Source: an uncultured Clostridia bacterium (GTDB lineage Bacteria > Bacillota > Clostridia > Oscillospirales > Acutalibacteraceae). From it: a stretch of DNA of 47,378 bases. The notes beneath the pieces are model-generated. The model saw only the letters and a list, made by a program, of their open reading frames with translations, made no database searches and was not told where the DNA came from. The stretch lies in contig CANPZK010000003.1 in the NCBI GenBank assembly GCA_947588875.1, positions 1-47,378 of the forward strand, written 5' to 3'. The position numbers and the translations under genes are program-made. Of this stretch, positions 8,801 to 16,050 are shown piece by piece (within the stretch, counting starts at the first letter, position 1; each line of letters opens with the position of its first letter).

Positions 8801-10442
8801 CGTCGCTTCCTATATGCACGCTCGTGTCCGTGACTATCTCCTCGCGGATAGCGTCTATCGGCGGGTTTGTTACCTGCGCGAACAGCTGCTTGAAGTAATT
8901 GAACAGCGGGTAATCCGCGTTTGAAAGCGGCGGTATCGGGCTGTCGGTACCCATTGCGGAGATAGGCTCGCTGCCGTTCTTTGCCATCGGCAGTATGCTC
9001 GTTCTTATCTGCTCGTATGTGTACCCGAACGCCTTTTGCAGTCTTATAAGGTGCTCCTTGTCAAAGCGTATTACGTTCTTATTCGGTATTTGCAGATCCT
9101 TTAAATAAACTATGTTCTGGTCAAGCCACTCGCCGTAGGGCTGTCTTGTGGCGTAGTATTCCTTTAAGTCCTTGTCGTCTATAAGCTCTCCCTTTGTCGT
9201 ATCGACTAAAAGCATCTTTCCCGGGCGCAGGCGCTCCTTTACAAGCACATTCTCCGGCGGTATATCAATACAGCCGACCTCCGATGAGAGAATGAGGAAG
9301 CCGTCCTTCGTTATGTAATAGCGCGACGGGCGCAAACCGTTTCTGTCGAGAACCGCTCCCATTATGTCGCCGTCGGAAAAGATTATCGACGCGGGGCCGT
9401 CCCACGGCTCCATCATCGTCGCGTAGTACTGATAAAAGTCCCTCTTTTCGGGCGTTATCGTCCTGTTGTTCTTCCATGGCTCCGGTATCATTATCATTAC
9501 CGCGAGCGGCAGAGGCATTCCCGCCATCATCATAAACTCAAGCGCGTTATCAAGGCGTGCCGAGTCGGAGCCGTTAGGGTCAACTATCGGGAATATCTTA
9601 TCCATATCGTCGTCGAGAAGCTCGCAGGAAACAGACTCCTCGCGCGCGAGCATTCTGTCGGCGTTTCCCTTTATCGTGTTTATCTCGCCGTTGTGGACTA
9701 TTATCCTGTTCGGGTGCGCCTTTTGCCAGCTCGGGTTAGTGTTGGTGCTGAAGCGGCTGTGGACGGTCGCGATTGCGGAGGTGTATTTCTCGCTTTGCAA
9801 ATCGCAGAAAAAGCGCCGCAGCTCCTTGACAAGGAACATACCCTTATATACTATCGTCCTGCTTGAGAGCGAAACTACATATGTGTCCTCGTTGCTCTGC
9901 TCGAACACGCGCCTCGCGATATAGAGCTTTCTGTCAAAATCAAGCCCCTTTTCGATAGTCTGCGGGCGCTTTACGAACGCCTGCATTATGCAGGGCATAC
10001 TGTCGAGAGCCTTCTGACCCAATACGGACGGGTCGGTCGGCACCGTTCTCCAGCCGAGGAACTCGAGCCCCTCCTTCTTTGTGATTATCTCGAACAGCTT
10101 CATCGCCTGCAATCTTTTCAGCTCGTTTTGAGGGAAGAAGAACATTCCTATTCCGTAATCCCTCTCCTCGCCTATGTCAAAGCCGAGTCCGGCGGTTGCG
10201 TCCTTGAAAAATTCGTGCGATATTTGCAGGAGTATGCCTACTCCGTCGCCCGTCTTTCCCTCCGCGTCCTTGCCCGCGCGGTGCTCGAGCGTTTCTACGA
10301 TGCTCAGCGCGTTGTCTACGACGCGGCGCGATTTTATTCCCTTGATGTTGACCACCGAGCCGATGCCGCAGTTGTCATGCTCAAAGCTCGGGTCGTAAAG
10401 TCCCTGCTTTGCAAAAGGTTCCTGATTTTTGAAATTGTCCAT
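5880..10442 (-). CDS. gltB: Glutamate synthase (NADPH) large subunit
   Basis: Alpha subunit converting glutamine plus 2-oxoglutarate to two glutamates. Cys25 in DNCGIG is the class II amidotransferase nucleophile, so the first 24 residues are the propeptide removed in this family. The amidotransferase domain runs to about 400, then the central domain, then the FMN/synthase domain with PPPHHDIYSIEDL and a Cys-x5-Cys-x4-Cys [3Fe-4S] motif (CVMMRVCNLDTC). The C-terminal part is the Gly-rich GXGXG beta-helix. About 1,520 residues, normal length. I place the start at the ATG at 10440-10442 with AGGTG six bases upstream; a GTG nine bases earlier is in frame but overlaps that site. First gene of gltB-gltD. 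Confidence 0.97.
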   Translation of the reverse strand: MDNFKNQEPFAKQGLYDPSFEHDNCGIGSVVNIKGIKSRRVVDNALSIVETLEHRAGKDAEGKTGDGVGILLQISHEFFKDATAGLGFDIGEERDYGIGMFFFPQNELKRLQAMKLFEIITKKEGLEFLGWRTVPTDPSVLGQKALDSMPCIMQAFVKRPQTIEKGLDFDRKLYIARRVFEQSNEDTYVVSLSSRTIVYKGMFLVKELRRFFCDLQSEKYTSAIATVHSRFSTNTNPSWQKAHPNRIIVHNGEINTIKGNADRMLAREESVSCELLDDDMDKIFPIVDPNGSDSARLDNALEFMMMAGMPLPLAVMIMIPEPWKNNRTITPEKRDFYQYYATMMEPWDGPASIIFSDGDIMGAVLDRNGLRPSRYYITKDGFLILSSEVGCIDIPPENVLVKERLRPGKMLLVDTTKGELIDDKDLKEYYATRQPYGEWLDQNIVYLKDLQIPNKNVIRFDKEHLIRLQKAFGYTYEQIRTSILPMAKNGSEPISAMGTDSPIPPLSNADYPLFNYFKQLFAQVTNPPIDAIREEIVTDTSVHIGSDGNILVEKADNCHVLKIKHPILTNTDMLKIKNLNANGLKTAVIPITYYKNTNLAKAIEHLFLQADKAYKNGANIIVLSDRGVDEYHVAIPSLLAVSAMQQHLVSTKKRTSVSMVLESAEPCEVHHFATLLGYGACAINPYLAQETIRDLVDTGALDKDYYAAVDDYNSAVLHGIVKIASKMGISTIQSYLGSKIFEAIGISKEVIDKYFTNTVSRVGGITLDDIAKRSEKLHALAFDPLDLSVLLEVESAGSHKLRSGKEDHLYNPETIHLLQESARTGNYELFKQYTAAICREDKHMNLRSLLDFNFPEDGGIPIDEVESVESICRRFKTGAMSYGSISQEAHETMAIAMNTIGGKSNSGEGGEDPERLTVGKDGLNRCSAIKQVASGRFGVTSEYLVSAKEIQIKMAQGAKPGEGGHLPGKKVYPWIAKTRHSTPGVGLISPPPHHDIYSIEDLAQLIYDLKNANKDARISVKLVSEAGVGTVAAGVAKAGAGVILISGYDGGTGAAPRNSIYNAGLPWELGLAETHQTLIMNGLRSKVVIETDGKLMTGRDVLVAALLGAEEFGFATAPLVTMGCVMMRVCNLDTCPVGIATQNPELRKRFRGKPEYVINFMHFIAEELREYMARLGIRTVDELVGRSDLLRVKEAEEGTKAAKIDMTNILHNPYVNTDAPRTFVPEDKYDFELEKTVDERVILKKMSAALKNKTKKTIEIDVTNIDRSVGTIFGSEITKRYHDNTLDDDFYVVKCKGAGGQSFGAFIPKGLTLELQGDSNDYFGKGMSGGKLIVYPPKGSTFKRDENIIIGNVALYGATSGKAFISGVAGERFCVRNSGAIAVVEGVGDHGCEYMTGGRVAILGTTGKNFAAGMSGGIAYVLDEDSSLYRKMNKEMVSVSGVTEKYDVAELKGMIAEHVEATGSPKGREILDNFEKYLPKFKKVLPNDYAKMMQSIFLMEEKGMSPEQAKIEAFYMNTKR

Positions 10443-10490
10443 CAGAAGCACCTACCCCTTTTCTTGGCTTTATCATAAATATAAACCGTT

Positions 10491-10532
10491 CGGAAAGCCG
10501 CTTTTATTTTTATTTCGGCGCGCCGCTTTCCG
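10491..10532 (-). promoter_or_regulatory. Hairpin in the gltB leader
   Basis: An 8-bp inverted repeat CGGAAAGC/GCTTTCCG encloses an AT-rich stretch and a GGCGCGCC palindrome. It lies between the predicted gltB promoter and the start codon, so it would form in the 5' untranslated RNA. There is no T-run typical of an attenuator, and its function is unknown. Confidence 0.35.
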
Positions 10533-10551
10533 AGCGCTCAATACGAAATTT

Positions 10552-10580
10552 ACTTTAACATAATGCAGTGCCTTTGTCAA
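10552..10580 (-). promoter_or_regulatory. Sigma-A promoter of gltBD
   Basis: The minus strand carries TTGACA and TAAAGT separated by 17 bp, about 110 bp before gltB. The -35 box is perfect and the -10 is moderately good. Between this and the mgtE promoter (10581-10855) the sequence is AT-rich, with one perfect TGCAGGAA/TTCCTGCA hairpin near 10660-10685 and no convincing gene. Confidence 0.65.
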
Positions 10581-10855
10581 GCCTATTCTGCAATTTTTAG
10601 TTTTAAAATTGCAGAAAATATTTGTATTTATTTTTTTAAGCGTGAGTTTTTAATTTTTTTTGCAGGAATTTTAAATTTTTCCTGCATTTTCTTCGATTTT
10701 GTGTATCCCCTCCCCCAAATGCTGCGCGCCCTGTTTTCTTTAACAAATTTTTATGCGGCGGAGAGGATAAATATGGGAAATGCGCCGCCGTCGGCTTTTT
10801 AATTTTTCGTTTTTTTGAAAAGCGAACCAAAAGCGCTTTTTCGACAGCTTTGGAT

Positions 10856-10884
10856 TTGACTTTTTTGAGCTTAGAGTATAAAAT
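10856..10884 (+). promoter_or_regulatory. Sigma-A promoter of mgtE
   Basis: TTGACT and TAAAAT are separated by 17 bp; a TATAAA overlaps the -10 region. It lies about 70 bp before the leader reading frame and about 230 bp before mgtE, giving a leader of about 220 nt. Confidence 0.7.
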
Positions 10885-10940
10885 ATAATAAGAAAAAAAC
10901 AAACTCAAATTTTGAAGTAATTTAAATTGACGTTTATAAA

Positions 10941-11056
10941 GCGAGGTGAAGAAAATGGACGCAGGAGGCAGTAGCAGTACGGCGCCTTACCGAATATGCA
11001 GGCGAACAATGCGGCGTTTCTGCGCCATTTTTCGCCTGTACGGCTTTATGCCGTGA
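10941..11056 (+). promoter_or_regulatory. Structured mgtE leader, possible Mg2+-responsive element
   Basis: A 10-bp stem (10997-11006 with 11031-11040, one G-U) encloses an inner GGCG/CGCC stem, followed at once by ACGGC/GCCGT (11040-11054). Position in a long leader before a Mg2+ channel gene suggests control of mgtE. The M-box hallmark sequences are not visible, and no T-run follows the stems, so a terminator-type switch is not supported. Control through translation of the overlapping small frame is an inference. Confidence 0.4.
10955..11056 (+). CDS. Candidate 33-residue leader peptide of mgtE
   Basis: The ATG has GAGGTG seven bases upstream, a spacing as good as that of real genes here, and the frame runs 33 codons to TGA. 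The product begins MDAGGSSSTAPY and continues with a Cys/Arg-rich basic segment. Codons 3-5 contain AGGAGG, an internal anti-SD match that could slow ribosomes. The second half of the frame overlaps a long stem-loop. It ends 55 bp before mgtE. I do not recognise the peptide. It may act only through its translation, or the open frame may be a by-product of a structured regulatory RNA. Confidence 0.4.
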   Translation: MDAGGSSSTAPYRICRRTMRRFCAIFRLYGFMP

Positions 11057-11111
11057 ATTAACTCGGTTCGGTGCTTTCGCCTAATCAAAAATATATTAGG
11101 AGGAACGCCCA

Positions 11112-12479
11112 ATGGAAACCAACGGCACAAAAACGGTCATATCTCTCCAATCGTCGATAGAGAGGCTTTTGGAAAACAAAAGGTACACCACTTTGAGAGA
11201 TATTTTTATTACGCTCCAGCCCGCCGACATTGCCGCCATGTTTGACGAGATGCCGGAGGAGTCATTGCCCCTGCTCTTCAGGCTTCTGCCCAAGGAGCTT
11301 GCCGCAGACACGTTTGTCGAAATGGACGACGACGCTCAGGAGCTTTTGATTCACGGCTTCAGCGACACCGAGCTTAAAGAGGTCGTAGACGAGCTGTATG
11401 TCGACGACGCTGTCGACCTCATAGAGGAAATGCCGGCAAACGTGGTGATGAGGATCCTGCGCCAAGCCGACCCCGAGGTGAGAAAGCAGATAAACGAGGT
11501 TCTGAATTATCCCGAGGACAGCGCCGGAAGTATTATGACGACGGAATTTGTCAGCCTGCGCCCGTCGATGACGGTCAGCGACTCTATCAAGAGGATACGC
11601 AGAACAGGCGTTGACAAGGAAACCATATACACCTGCTATGTGACGGACGACAACCGACATCTGATAGGAACCATCTCAATAAAAACTCTGCTCCTATCGG
11701 ACGAGGACTCTATCATATCGGATATAATGGAGCAAAACGTAATATCGGTGAACACTCTCGACGACCAGGAGAGCGTTGCGAATCGCTTCAACAAGTACGA
11801 CTTTCTCGCCATACCGGTAGTCGACGGCGAAAACCGCCTTGTCGGCATAGTAACGGTCGACGACGCTATCGACGTTATGCAGGAGGAAACGACCGAGGAT
11901 ATGGAGGTCATGGCGGCTATCACGCCGACAGACAAGGCTTATATGAAAACCGGCGTTTTCGAGACCTACGCAAAGCGCATACCGTGGCTTTTGATACTGA
12001 TGATCTCCGCCACCTTTACGGGTTGGATAATCTCGGCTTATGAGAACGCCCTTGCCGCTCAGGTTGCTCTGACCGCCTTTATCCCAATGCTTATGGACAC
12101 CGGCGGAAACTCGGGCAGTCAGGCGTCGGTCACGATAATACGCGGGCTTTCGCTCGACGAGATTAAATTCAGGGATATGCCAAAGGTCATATTCAAGGAG
12201 TGCCGCGTCGCGATCCTGTGCGGAGTAACGCTTGCCGCCGCAAATTTTATAAAGCTCATGCTCCTCGACCGGGTGGGGTTCTATGTATCGCTCGTCGTCT
12301 GCCTTACTCTCATATGCACCGTAATATTCGCCAAATTCATCGGCTGTACTCTACCGATGATTGCAAAGAGGATAGGCTTTGACCCCGCCGTGATGGCAAG
12401 CCCGTTCATAACGACCGCTGTCGACGCTATCTCGCTTTTAATGTACTTCCAAATCGCGAGGATTTTTCTCAATATATAA
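11112..12479 (+). CDS. mgtE: Magnesium transporter MgtE
   Basis: Homodimeric Mg2+ channel of the inner membrane. The 455 residues hold the usual parts: an acidic N-terminal superhelical domain (about 1-130), a pair of CBS domains (about 135-255) that sense cytosolic Mg2+, and five membrane helices from about 285 to the end. Family signatures include MDTGGNSGSQAS in the membrane domain and FDPAVMASPF with a following Thr-Thr and Asp near the C terminus. The ATG has TAGGAGG about nine bases upstream. It is transcribed alone, divergently from gltBD, and has a long structured leader and its own terminator. Confidence 0.96.
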   Translation: METNGTKTVISLQSSIERLLENKRYTTLRDIFITLQPADIAAMFDEMPEESLPLLFRLLPKELAADTFVEMDDDAQELLIHGFSDTELKEVVDELYVDDAVDLIEEMPANVVMRILRQADPEVRKQINEVLNYPEDSAGSIMTTEFVSLRPSMTVSDSIKRIRRTGVDKETIYTCYVTDDNRHLIGTISIKTLLLSDEDSIISDIMEQNVISVNTLDDQESVANRFNKYDFLAIPVVDGENRLVGIVTVDDAIDVMQEETTEDMEVMAAITPTDKAYMKTGVFETYAKRIPWLLILMISATFTGWIISAYENALAAQVALTAFIPMLMDTGGNSGSQASVTIIRGLSLDEIKFRDMPKVIFKECRVAILCGVTLAAANFIKLMLLDRVGFYVSLVVCLTLICTVIFAKFIGCTLPMIAKRIGFDPAVMASPFITTAVDAISLLMYFQIARIFLNI

Positions 12480-12546
12480 CTTAATTACGTCCGATAGTCA
12501 CGCCGGCGGCAGGCTCGTCGTGTTTGACTTATCGCTCGGCTTTAAC

Positions 12547-12589
12547 GGCTCCCGTTACCGTCTGCGGCGGTTTCGGGGGCTTTTTATTT
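12547..12589 (+). terminator. mgtE terminator
   Basis: GGCTCCCG pairs with CGGGGGCT (two wobble pairs), with an inner ACCG/CGGT stem, directly followed by a T-rich tract. It lies about 70 bp beyond the mgtE stop. Confidence 0.65.
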
Positions 12590-12677
12590 ATCGGTCGGGG
12601 ACTGATATTTTGAAGCTGTCGGGTCGGAGTGTTATCTGCCGCGCCCGCTCGTTTACGCTTTGTGCTTATACGGGCTC

Positions 12678-12821
12678 GGGTTCGGGCGGCGACCGGCGCG
12701 GCGGCAGCCGCGCGGAAAACGCGGCGGCGGCGGGGAGTGCGATAGGGGCAAAGGCTCTGCCCCGCCGCGTTTTCGGCAAATTTCCGCCCGGCGGGGCGGA
12801 AATTTGCGGTCGCCGCCCGAA
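12678..12821 (-). repeat. Palindromic cloverleaf-type element, copy 1 (inverted)
   Basis: A 17-bp perfect terminal inverted repeat (GGGTTCGGGCGGCGACC and its complement) encloses a GCGCGGC/GCCGCGC arm, a 12-bp inner stem AAAACGCGGCGG/CCGCCGCGTTTT around a GGGGCA/TGCCCC hairpin, and a 13-bp arm GCAAATTTCCGCC/GGCGGAAATTTGC. The A/T-containing arm is on the right, opposite to the other two copies, so this copy is inverted. No clear target duplication. It lies between the mgtE terminator and the next promoter. Open frames crossing it are by-products of its composition. Confidence 0.85.
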
Positions 12822-12938
12822 CCCCCTGTTCCACGCACAATCCCAAATGGGAGCATCGGCGCGGCATGCCTCGATCTATCGCCTCGAACACAAAGCGTTA
12901 AAATTATTGATACATTTGTAAATCAACATAAATTTTTG

Positions 12939-12967
12939 TTGAAAACACTGTTATTTTGTTGTATAAT
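12939..12967 (+). promoter_or_regulatory. Sigma-A promoter of the DHHW-like gene
   Basis: TTGAAA and a perfect TATAAT separated by 17 bp, 35 bp before the start codon of the next gene, in AT-rich sequence. Confidence 0.8.
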
Positions 12968-13002
12968 AGCATAGAGTAACTCTTATATTAGGAGGAAACG
13001 AT

Positions 13003-14505
13003 ATGTCAGAATATAATCAAGACAACAAAAATTACGAGGAAAGATATATGCGCCGCGAGGAACGGCGCAGACAGGAACGACTTAAAAAGCAAAAGAGAAA
13101 CCGCATGATAATAGTGGGCGGAGCCGCCGCCATCATTATCGTCATTGTACTTATACTGGTTCTCTCCGTAAGCCACTGCTCCTCCTGCTCGGGAAATGGC
13201 AGCGCGGTGCAGACGAGTGCAACCGAGGCGGCAACGGCGGCGACGCAGCCGGCAACGCAAAAGCCGACGGAACCGCCGGTCAAGGAAATTGCCGACAACG
13301 GAAAGCAGGGCGAGCTTGATGAGAACAGCTCGCTGTACTTCTGGGACAACAAGGCGTTCGAGCTTTTCCACAGCAGCGACGAATCCGCCCGCGAATACGC
13401 GTCCGCGATAAACAAATATAAAGAGGATCTGGGAAAAGACATTACAGTGTATGATATGGTAGTGCCAAATCACTCAGAGTTCGGCTTATGCCCGCGCGAG
13501 GAGCAAAGGCTAAAGACAGAGCAGAACGTCACCTCTCAGCGCCAGAATACGACCTCTATATACAAGGCGCTTTCAAAGGACGTTAAAGCCGTTGACATTT
13601 ATGACACGCTCAACGAACACAAGACCGAATACCTTTACTTCAACACCGACAACAACTGGACCGGCCTCGGCGCGTATTACGCATACACGACCTTTGCAAA
13701 ATCAGCGGGTCTAACGCCGTTCCAGCTTGCGAGCGCGGAAAAAAATACTATCGACGGCTTCTTGGGCTCTCTCTACACAGCGTCGGAATCGAGTATATTA
13801 AAATCCAATCCCGACCAAGTGGATTATTACACTATCCCCGGAAATTACGACTGCCGCCTCTTTACACTGTATGACGACGGTCCGCTTGACGTGGGAATGT
13901 ATTACGAAGGCGCAGAAGCCGGCAGCTCGACATACGGCGTATTCTGCTGGGGCGACAATCCGCTTATGATGATAGACAATGTTGACAACACGAGCGGGCA
14001 GAAGATAGCCGTTGTAAAGGATTCAAACGGAAACGCCTTCGCCCCGTATCTCGCGTACAACTACGACGAGGTTCACATAATTGATTACAGATATTTTGAG
14101 GGCAACCTCGCGGATTATTGCAAGGAGCACAAAATAAACAATGTATTATTCTTAAACGGAATAATATCCGCAAATACCGATTCTCAGATCACCGCAATGA
14201 ACACCCTCTTTGAGGGAAGCGGTGCCGGAGATTATGACCTCGACGCTCAGAGCACCGAGGACTCTACGGACGCGCCGGACGAGTTGTACGGAGACAGCGG
14301 TTCGGATACGGATACGGACTCCGGAGAGGATTACGGCTACGATTACAGCGGCGAGTCCGACTCAAGCTCGGACAGCGGTGAATACAGCGACGGCGAGTCC
14401 GGCGGAGGATACGGCGACGTGGACGGCGGCGAGTACGGCTATGAAGGCGAAAACGATTACGGCGGCGACGGTTACGATTACTCGGGAGGGGAATATTCAT
14501 ACTGA
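13003..14505 (+). CDS. Membrane-anchored DHHW/SGNH-like protein with acidic Gly/Ser/Tyr tail
   Basis: The protein has a highly charged cytoplasmic start, one membrane helix (about 35-57), a Thr/Ala/Pro linker (about 65-93) and an extracellular domain (about 105-405). That domain resembles the DHHW family, which is related to SGNH/AlgX-type enzymes acting on surface polymers. The characteristic Asp-His-His-Trp is replaced by DNNW (216-219), and the serine segment reads KDSNGNAFAP (339-348). With both histidines lost the protein may bind rather than modify glycans. Residues 410-500 are a low-complexity Asp/Ser/Gly/Tyr/Glu tail. The ATG has TAGGAGG eight bases upstream. Monocistronic with its own promoter and terminator. 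The family assignment rests on motif spacing, so substrate and activity are unknown. Confidence 0.8.
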   Translation: MSEYNQDNKNYEERYMRREERRRQERLKKQKRNRMIIVGGAAAIIIVIVLILVLSVSHCSSCSGNGSAVQTSATEAATAATQPATQKPTEPPVKEIADNGKQGELDENSSLYFWDNKAFELFHSSDESAREYASAINKYKEDLGKDITVYDMVVPNHSEFGLCPREEQRLKTEQNVTSQRQNTTSIYKALSKDVKAVDIYDTLNEHKTEYLYFNTDNNWTGLGAYYAYTTFAKSAGLTPFQLASAEKNTIDGFLGSLYTASESSILKSNPDQVDYYTIPGNYDCRLFTLYDDGPLDVGMYYEGAEAGSSTYGVFCWGDNPLMMIDNVDNTSGQKIAVVKDSNGNAFAPYLAYNYDEVHIIDYRYFEGNLADYCKEHKINNVLFLNGIISANTDSQITAMNTLFEGSGAGDYDLDAQSTEDSTDAPDELYGDSGSDTDTDSGEDYGYDYSGESDSSSDSGEYSDGESGGGYGDVDGGEYGYEGENDYGGDGYDYSGGEYSY

Positions 14506-14577
14506 TTATTCTTTTCTTGCGCTGAAAGCGCTATGACTGATTTTTGATTTTGATTTATATTTACTTATATAATAGCT

Positions 14578-14612
14578 CTGCCCGCCTGTTTAACGGCGGG
14601 CAGCTTATTTTT
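14578..14612 (+). terminator. Terminator of the DHHW-like gene
   Basis: A 9-bp perfect stem CTGCCCGCC/GGCGGGCAG with an 8-base loop, followed by CTTATTTTTC. Confidence 0.8.
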
Positions 14613-14717
14613 CTATAATCTATTTTCAACAAAATAAAAAGGGGCTGTGTACTTCTCAATGCAGATAAATTAAATTTAAAACAAAAAATGTTTTCCTCCC
14701 CTTCATAAAATTCACAG

Positions 14718-14746
14718 TTGCATTTTATGCTTGAAAATTGTAAAAT
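14718..14746 (+). promoter_or_regulatory. Promoter of the flavodoxin gene
   Basis: TTGCAT and TAAAAT separated by 17 bp, 32 bp before the chosen start codon. Confidence 0.6.
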
Positions 14747-14778
14747 TAAATAAAGATGATCGAAAAGAGGTTTACCAG

Positions 14779-15285
14779 ATGCCCGTACTGATCGTATACG
14801 GAACAAAAACGGGCACATCGGAAAAATGTGCCAAATATATTGCGGATCGTCTAAACGAACCGGTGACCCTCGTAAACGCCCGCGACGGGATTAAAATCGA
14901 CCTGTCGCCATACAACACGGTGATAATAGGCGGCAGCGTAAGAATGGGACATATAACCGCCGCCGTGAGCAAGTTTGTCGAGGAGGAGGAGGGCGAGCTG
15001 CTGACAAAGCGCGTCGCGCTGTTTTTGTGCTGCGGTTTTTCCGACAAGGAAAATATAGACCGCCAGATGGAAATAAACTACACCCCGGCGCTCAAGTCGC
15101 ATGCGATAGCGTACAAATGCTTTGGCGGGGAGCTTCACGCGGACGGCTCAAACAAAATCGACAAGTTCGTCGCTAAAATGGCGTTCCGTGCGGACGGGGA
15201 TCTCGACCTCACCCCGGAGATAAACTACGAGGCGATCGACGAGCTTATAAACGCCGTGAGAGAGGATATTCTTACTACTGCATAA
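14779..15285 (+). CDS. Flavodoxin-domain protein
   Basis: 168-residue cytosolic flavodoxin-fold protein. The N-terminal beta strand and FMN phosphate loop read VLIVYGTKTGTSEKCAKYIA, then IIGGSVRMGHI, which resembles the flavodoxin domain of HemG-type protoporphyrinogen oxidases (flavodoxin_5). Likely an electron carrier or quinone-linked reductase; the partner is unknown. The start is placed at the ATG preceded by GAGGT. An upstream in-frame ATG at 14731 lies before the -10 box and lacks a ribosome site. No haem genes are nearby to support a HemG role. Confidence 0.85.
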   Translation: MPVLIVYGTKTGTSEKCAKYIADRLNEPVTLVNARDGIKIDLSPYNTVIIGGSVRMGHITAAVSKFVEEEEGELLTKRVALFLCCGFSDKENIDRQMEINYTPALKSHAIAYKCFGGELHADGSNKIDKFVAKMAFRADGDLDLTPEINYEAIDELINAVREDILTTA

Positions 15286-15293
15286 TAAAAAGC

Positions 15294-15333
15294 AAAGCCG
15301 GATTCATCAGATGAGTTCGGCTTTTGATTTTTT
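15294..15333 (+). terminator. Terminator of the flavodoxin gene
   Basis: A nearly continuous stem (AAAGCCG side at 15294-15300, CGGCTTT side at 15318-15324, inner pairs with G-U) followed by a T-rich run. Confidence 0.7.
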
Positions 15334-15360
15334 AAAATAACATTTGAAATCGGTGATACT

Positions 15361-15831
15361 ATGAGAAGAAAAGACAGAGAAATCACAAGCCTTGAAAAGA
15401 TAGAGGAGATTATACGCTCATGTAAAATCTGTCATATTGCTATGTCGCGCGGCGGAGAGCCGTATTTGGTGCCTATGAGCTACGGATACGAGATGGCGGG
15501 AGGTCGCCTTACACTCTGCCTTCACAGCGCCCGCGAGGGTAAAAAGCTCGATATTCTGCGGCAAAACAGCCGCGTCTGCTTTGAAATCTCCCGCGAGGAG
15601 GGACTTGTATATTCAAACAGTCCCTGCGGGTGCGGCACTCTCTATTCAAGCGTAATCGGCGACGGCGAGGTCGTATTTATAAACGACGGCGACGAAAAAT
15701 GCGAGGCTCTGTCAAGGCTTTACAAGCACCAGACAGGCGACGAGGTGAAATTCACGCATCGGCAGGCGGACGCCGTATGCGTTTTTAAAATAATTTCCGA
15801 ACAGTTCACCGGAAAGCGCCGCTCGGTTTAA
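15361..15831 (+). CDS. Pyridoxamine 5'-phosphate oxidase family protein (NimA-like)
   Basis: 156-residue split-barrel flavoprotein of the PNPOx-like superfamily. It shows the usual order: an N-terminal helix, ICHIAMSRGGEPYLVPMSYG (first strands), LHSAREGKKLDILRQNSRVCFEI, and a strand containing SSVIGDGEVVFI near 100. Such proteins bind FMN or F420-type cofactors and some reduce nitro compounds; the substrate here is unknown. A weak ribosome site (GGTGA) sits close to the ATG. It follows the flavodoxin terminator, so it is either weakly read through or has its own promoter, which I could not place. Confidence 0.85.
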   Translation: MRRKDREITSLEKIEEIIRSCKICHIAMSRGGEPYLVPMSYGYEMAGGRLTLCLHSAREGKKLDILRQNSRVCFEISREEGLVYSNSPCGCGTLYSSVIGDGEVVFINDGDEKCEALSRLYKHQTGDEVKFTHRQADAVCVFKIISEQFTGKRRSV

Positions 15832-15873
15832 AGGCTTTAAAAAAAGCGTTCATTAAAATTTTTTATTTGTTTT

Positions 15874-16029
15874 CGGGCGGGGCGGCGACCGGCAAATTTT
15901 CGCTGCCGCGAAAATTTGCGAAAAAACGCGGCGGCAGGCTCCTTCCCCTGCCGCACTGCTCCAATGCCGCGTTTTTTCCGCGCGCCTCCGGCGCGCCGGT
16001 CGCCGCCCGCCCCCGCCTTCGGCGGGGGC
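15874..16029 (+). repeat. Palindromic cloverleaf-type element, copy 2, plus adjacent hairpin
   Basis: Outer pairing GGGCGGCGACCGG (15880-15892) with its complement (15996-16008). A 12-bp arm GCAAATTTTCGC/GCGAAAATTTGC, a 12-bp inner stem AAAAAACGCGGC/GCCGCGTTTTTT around GCGGCAGG/CCTGCCGC, and a GCGCGCC/GGCGCGC right arm follow. A 9-bp GC-only hairpin (16009-16029) is attached. Same orientation as copy 3. It separates the convergent 3' ends of the PNPOx-like gene and bofA and might act as a bidirectional terminator. Confidence 0.85.
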
Positions 16030-16050
16030 GCAAAGAGCATAAAGCTCACA

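Noticed and set aside
10563..10802. 79-codon plus-strand frame between gltB and mgtE
   Set aside because: Starts inside the gltB promoter, has no ribosome site and follows AT-rich sequence; its hydrophobic look comes from T-runs.
10940..11111. M-box Mg2+ riboswitch before mgtE
   Set aside because: The M-box hallmark segments and the closing GCUAAAGCUCUACG-like sequence are absent, so I describe it only as an unassigned structured leader.
12520..12921. Overlapping frames of 67-133 codons on both strands at the palindromic elements (also near 15837-16269 and 41766-42364)
   Set aside because: They arise because GC-rich inverted repeats keep several frames open; products are Arg/Ala/Pro-rich without domains or ribosome sites.
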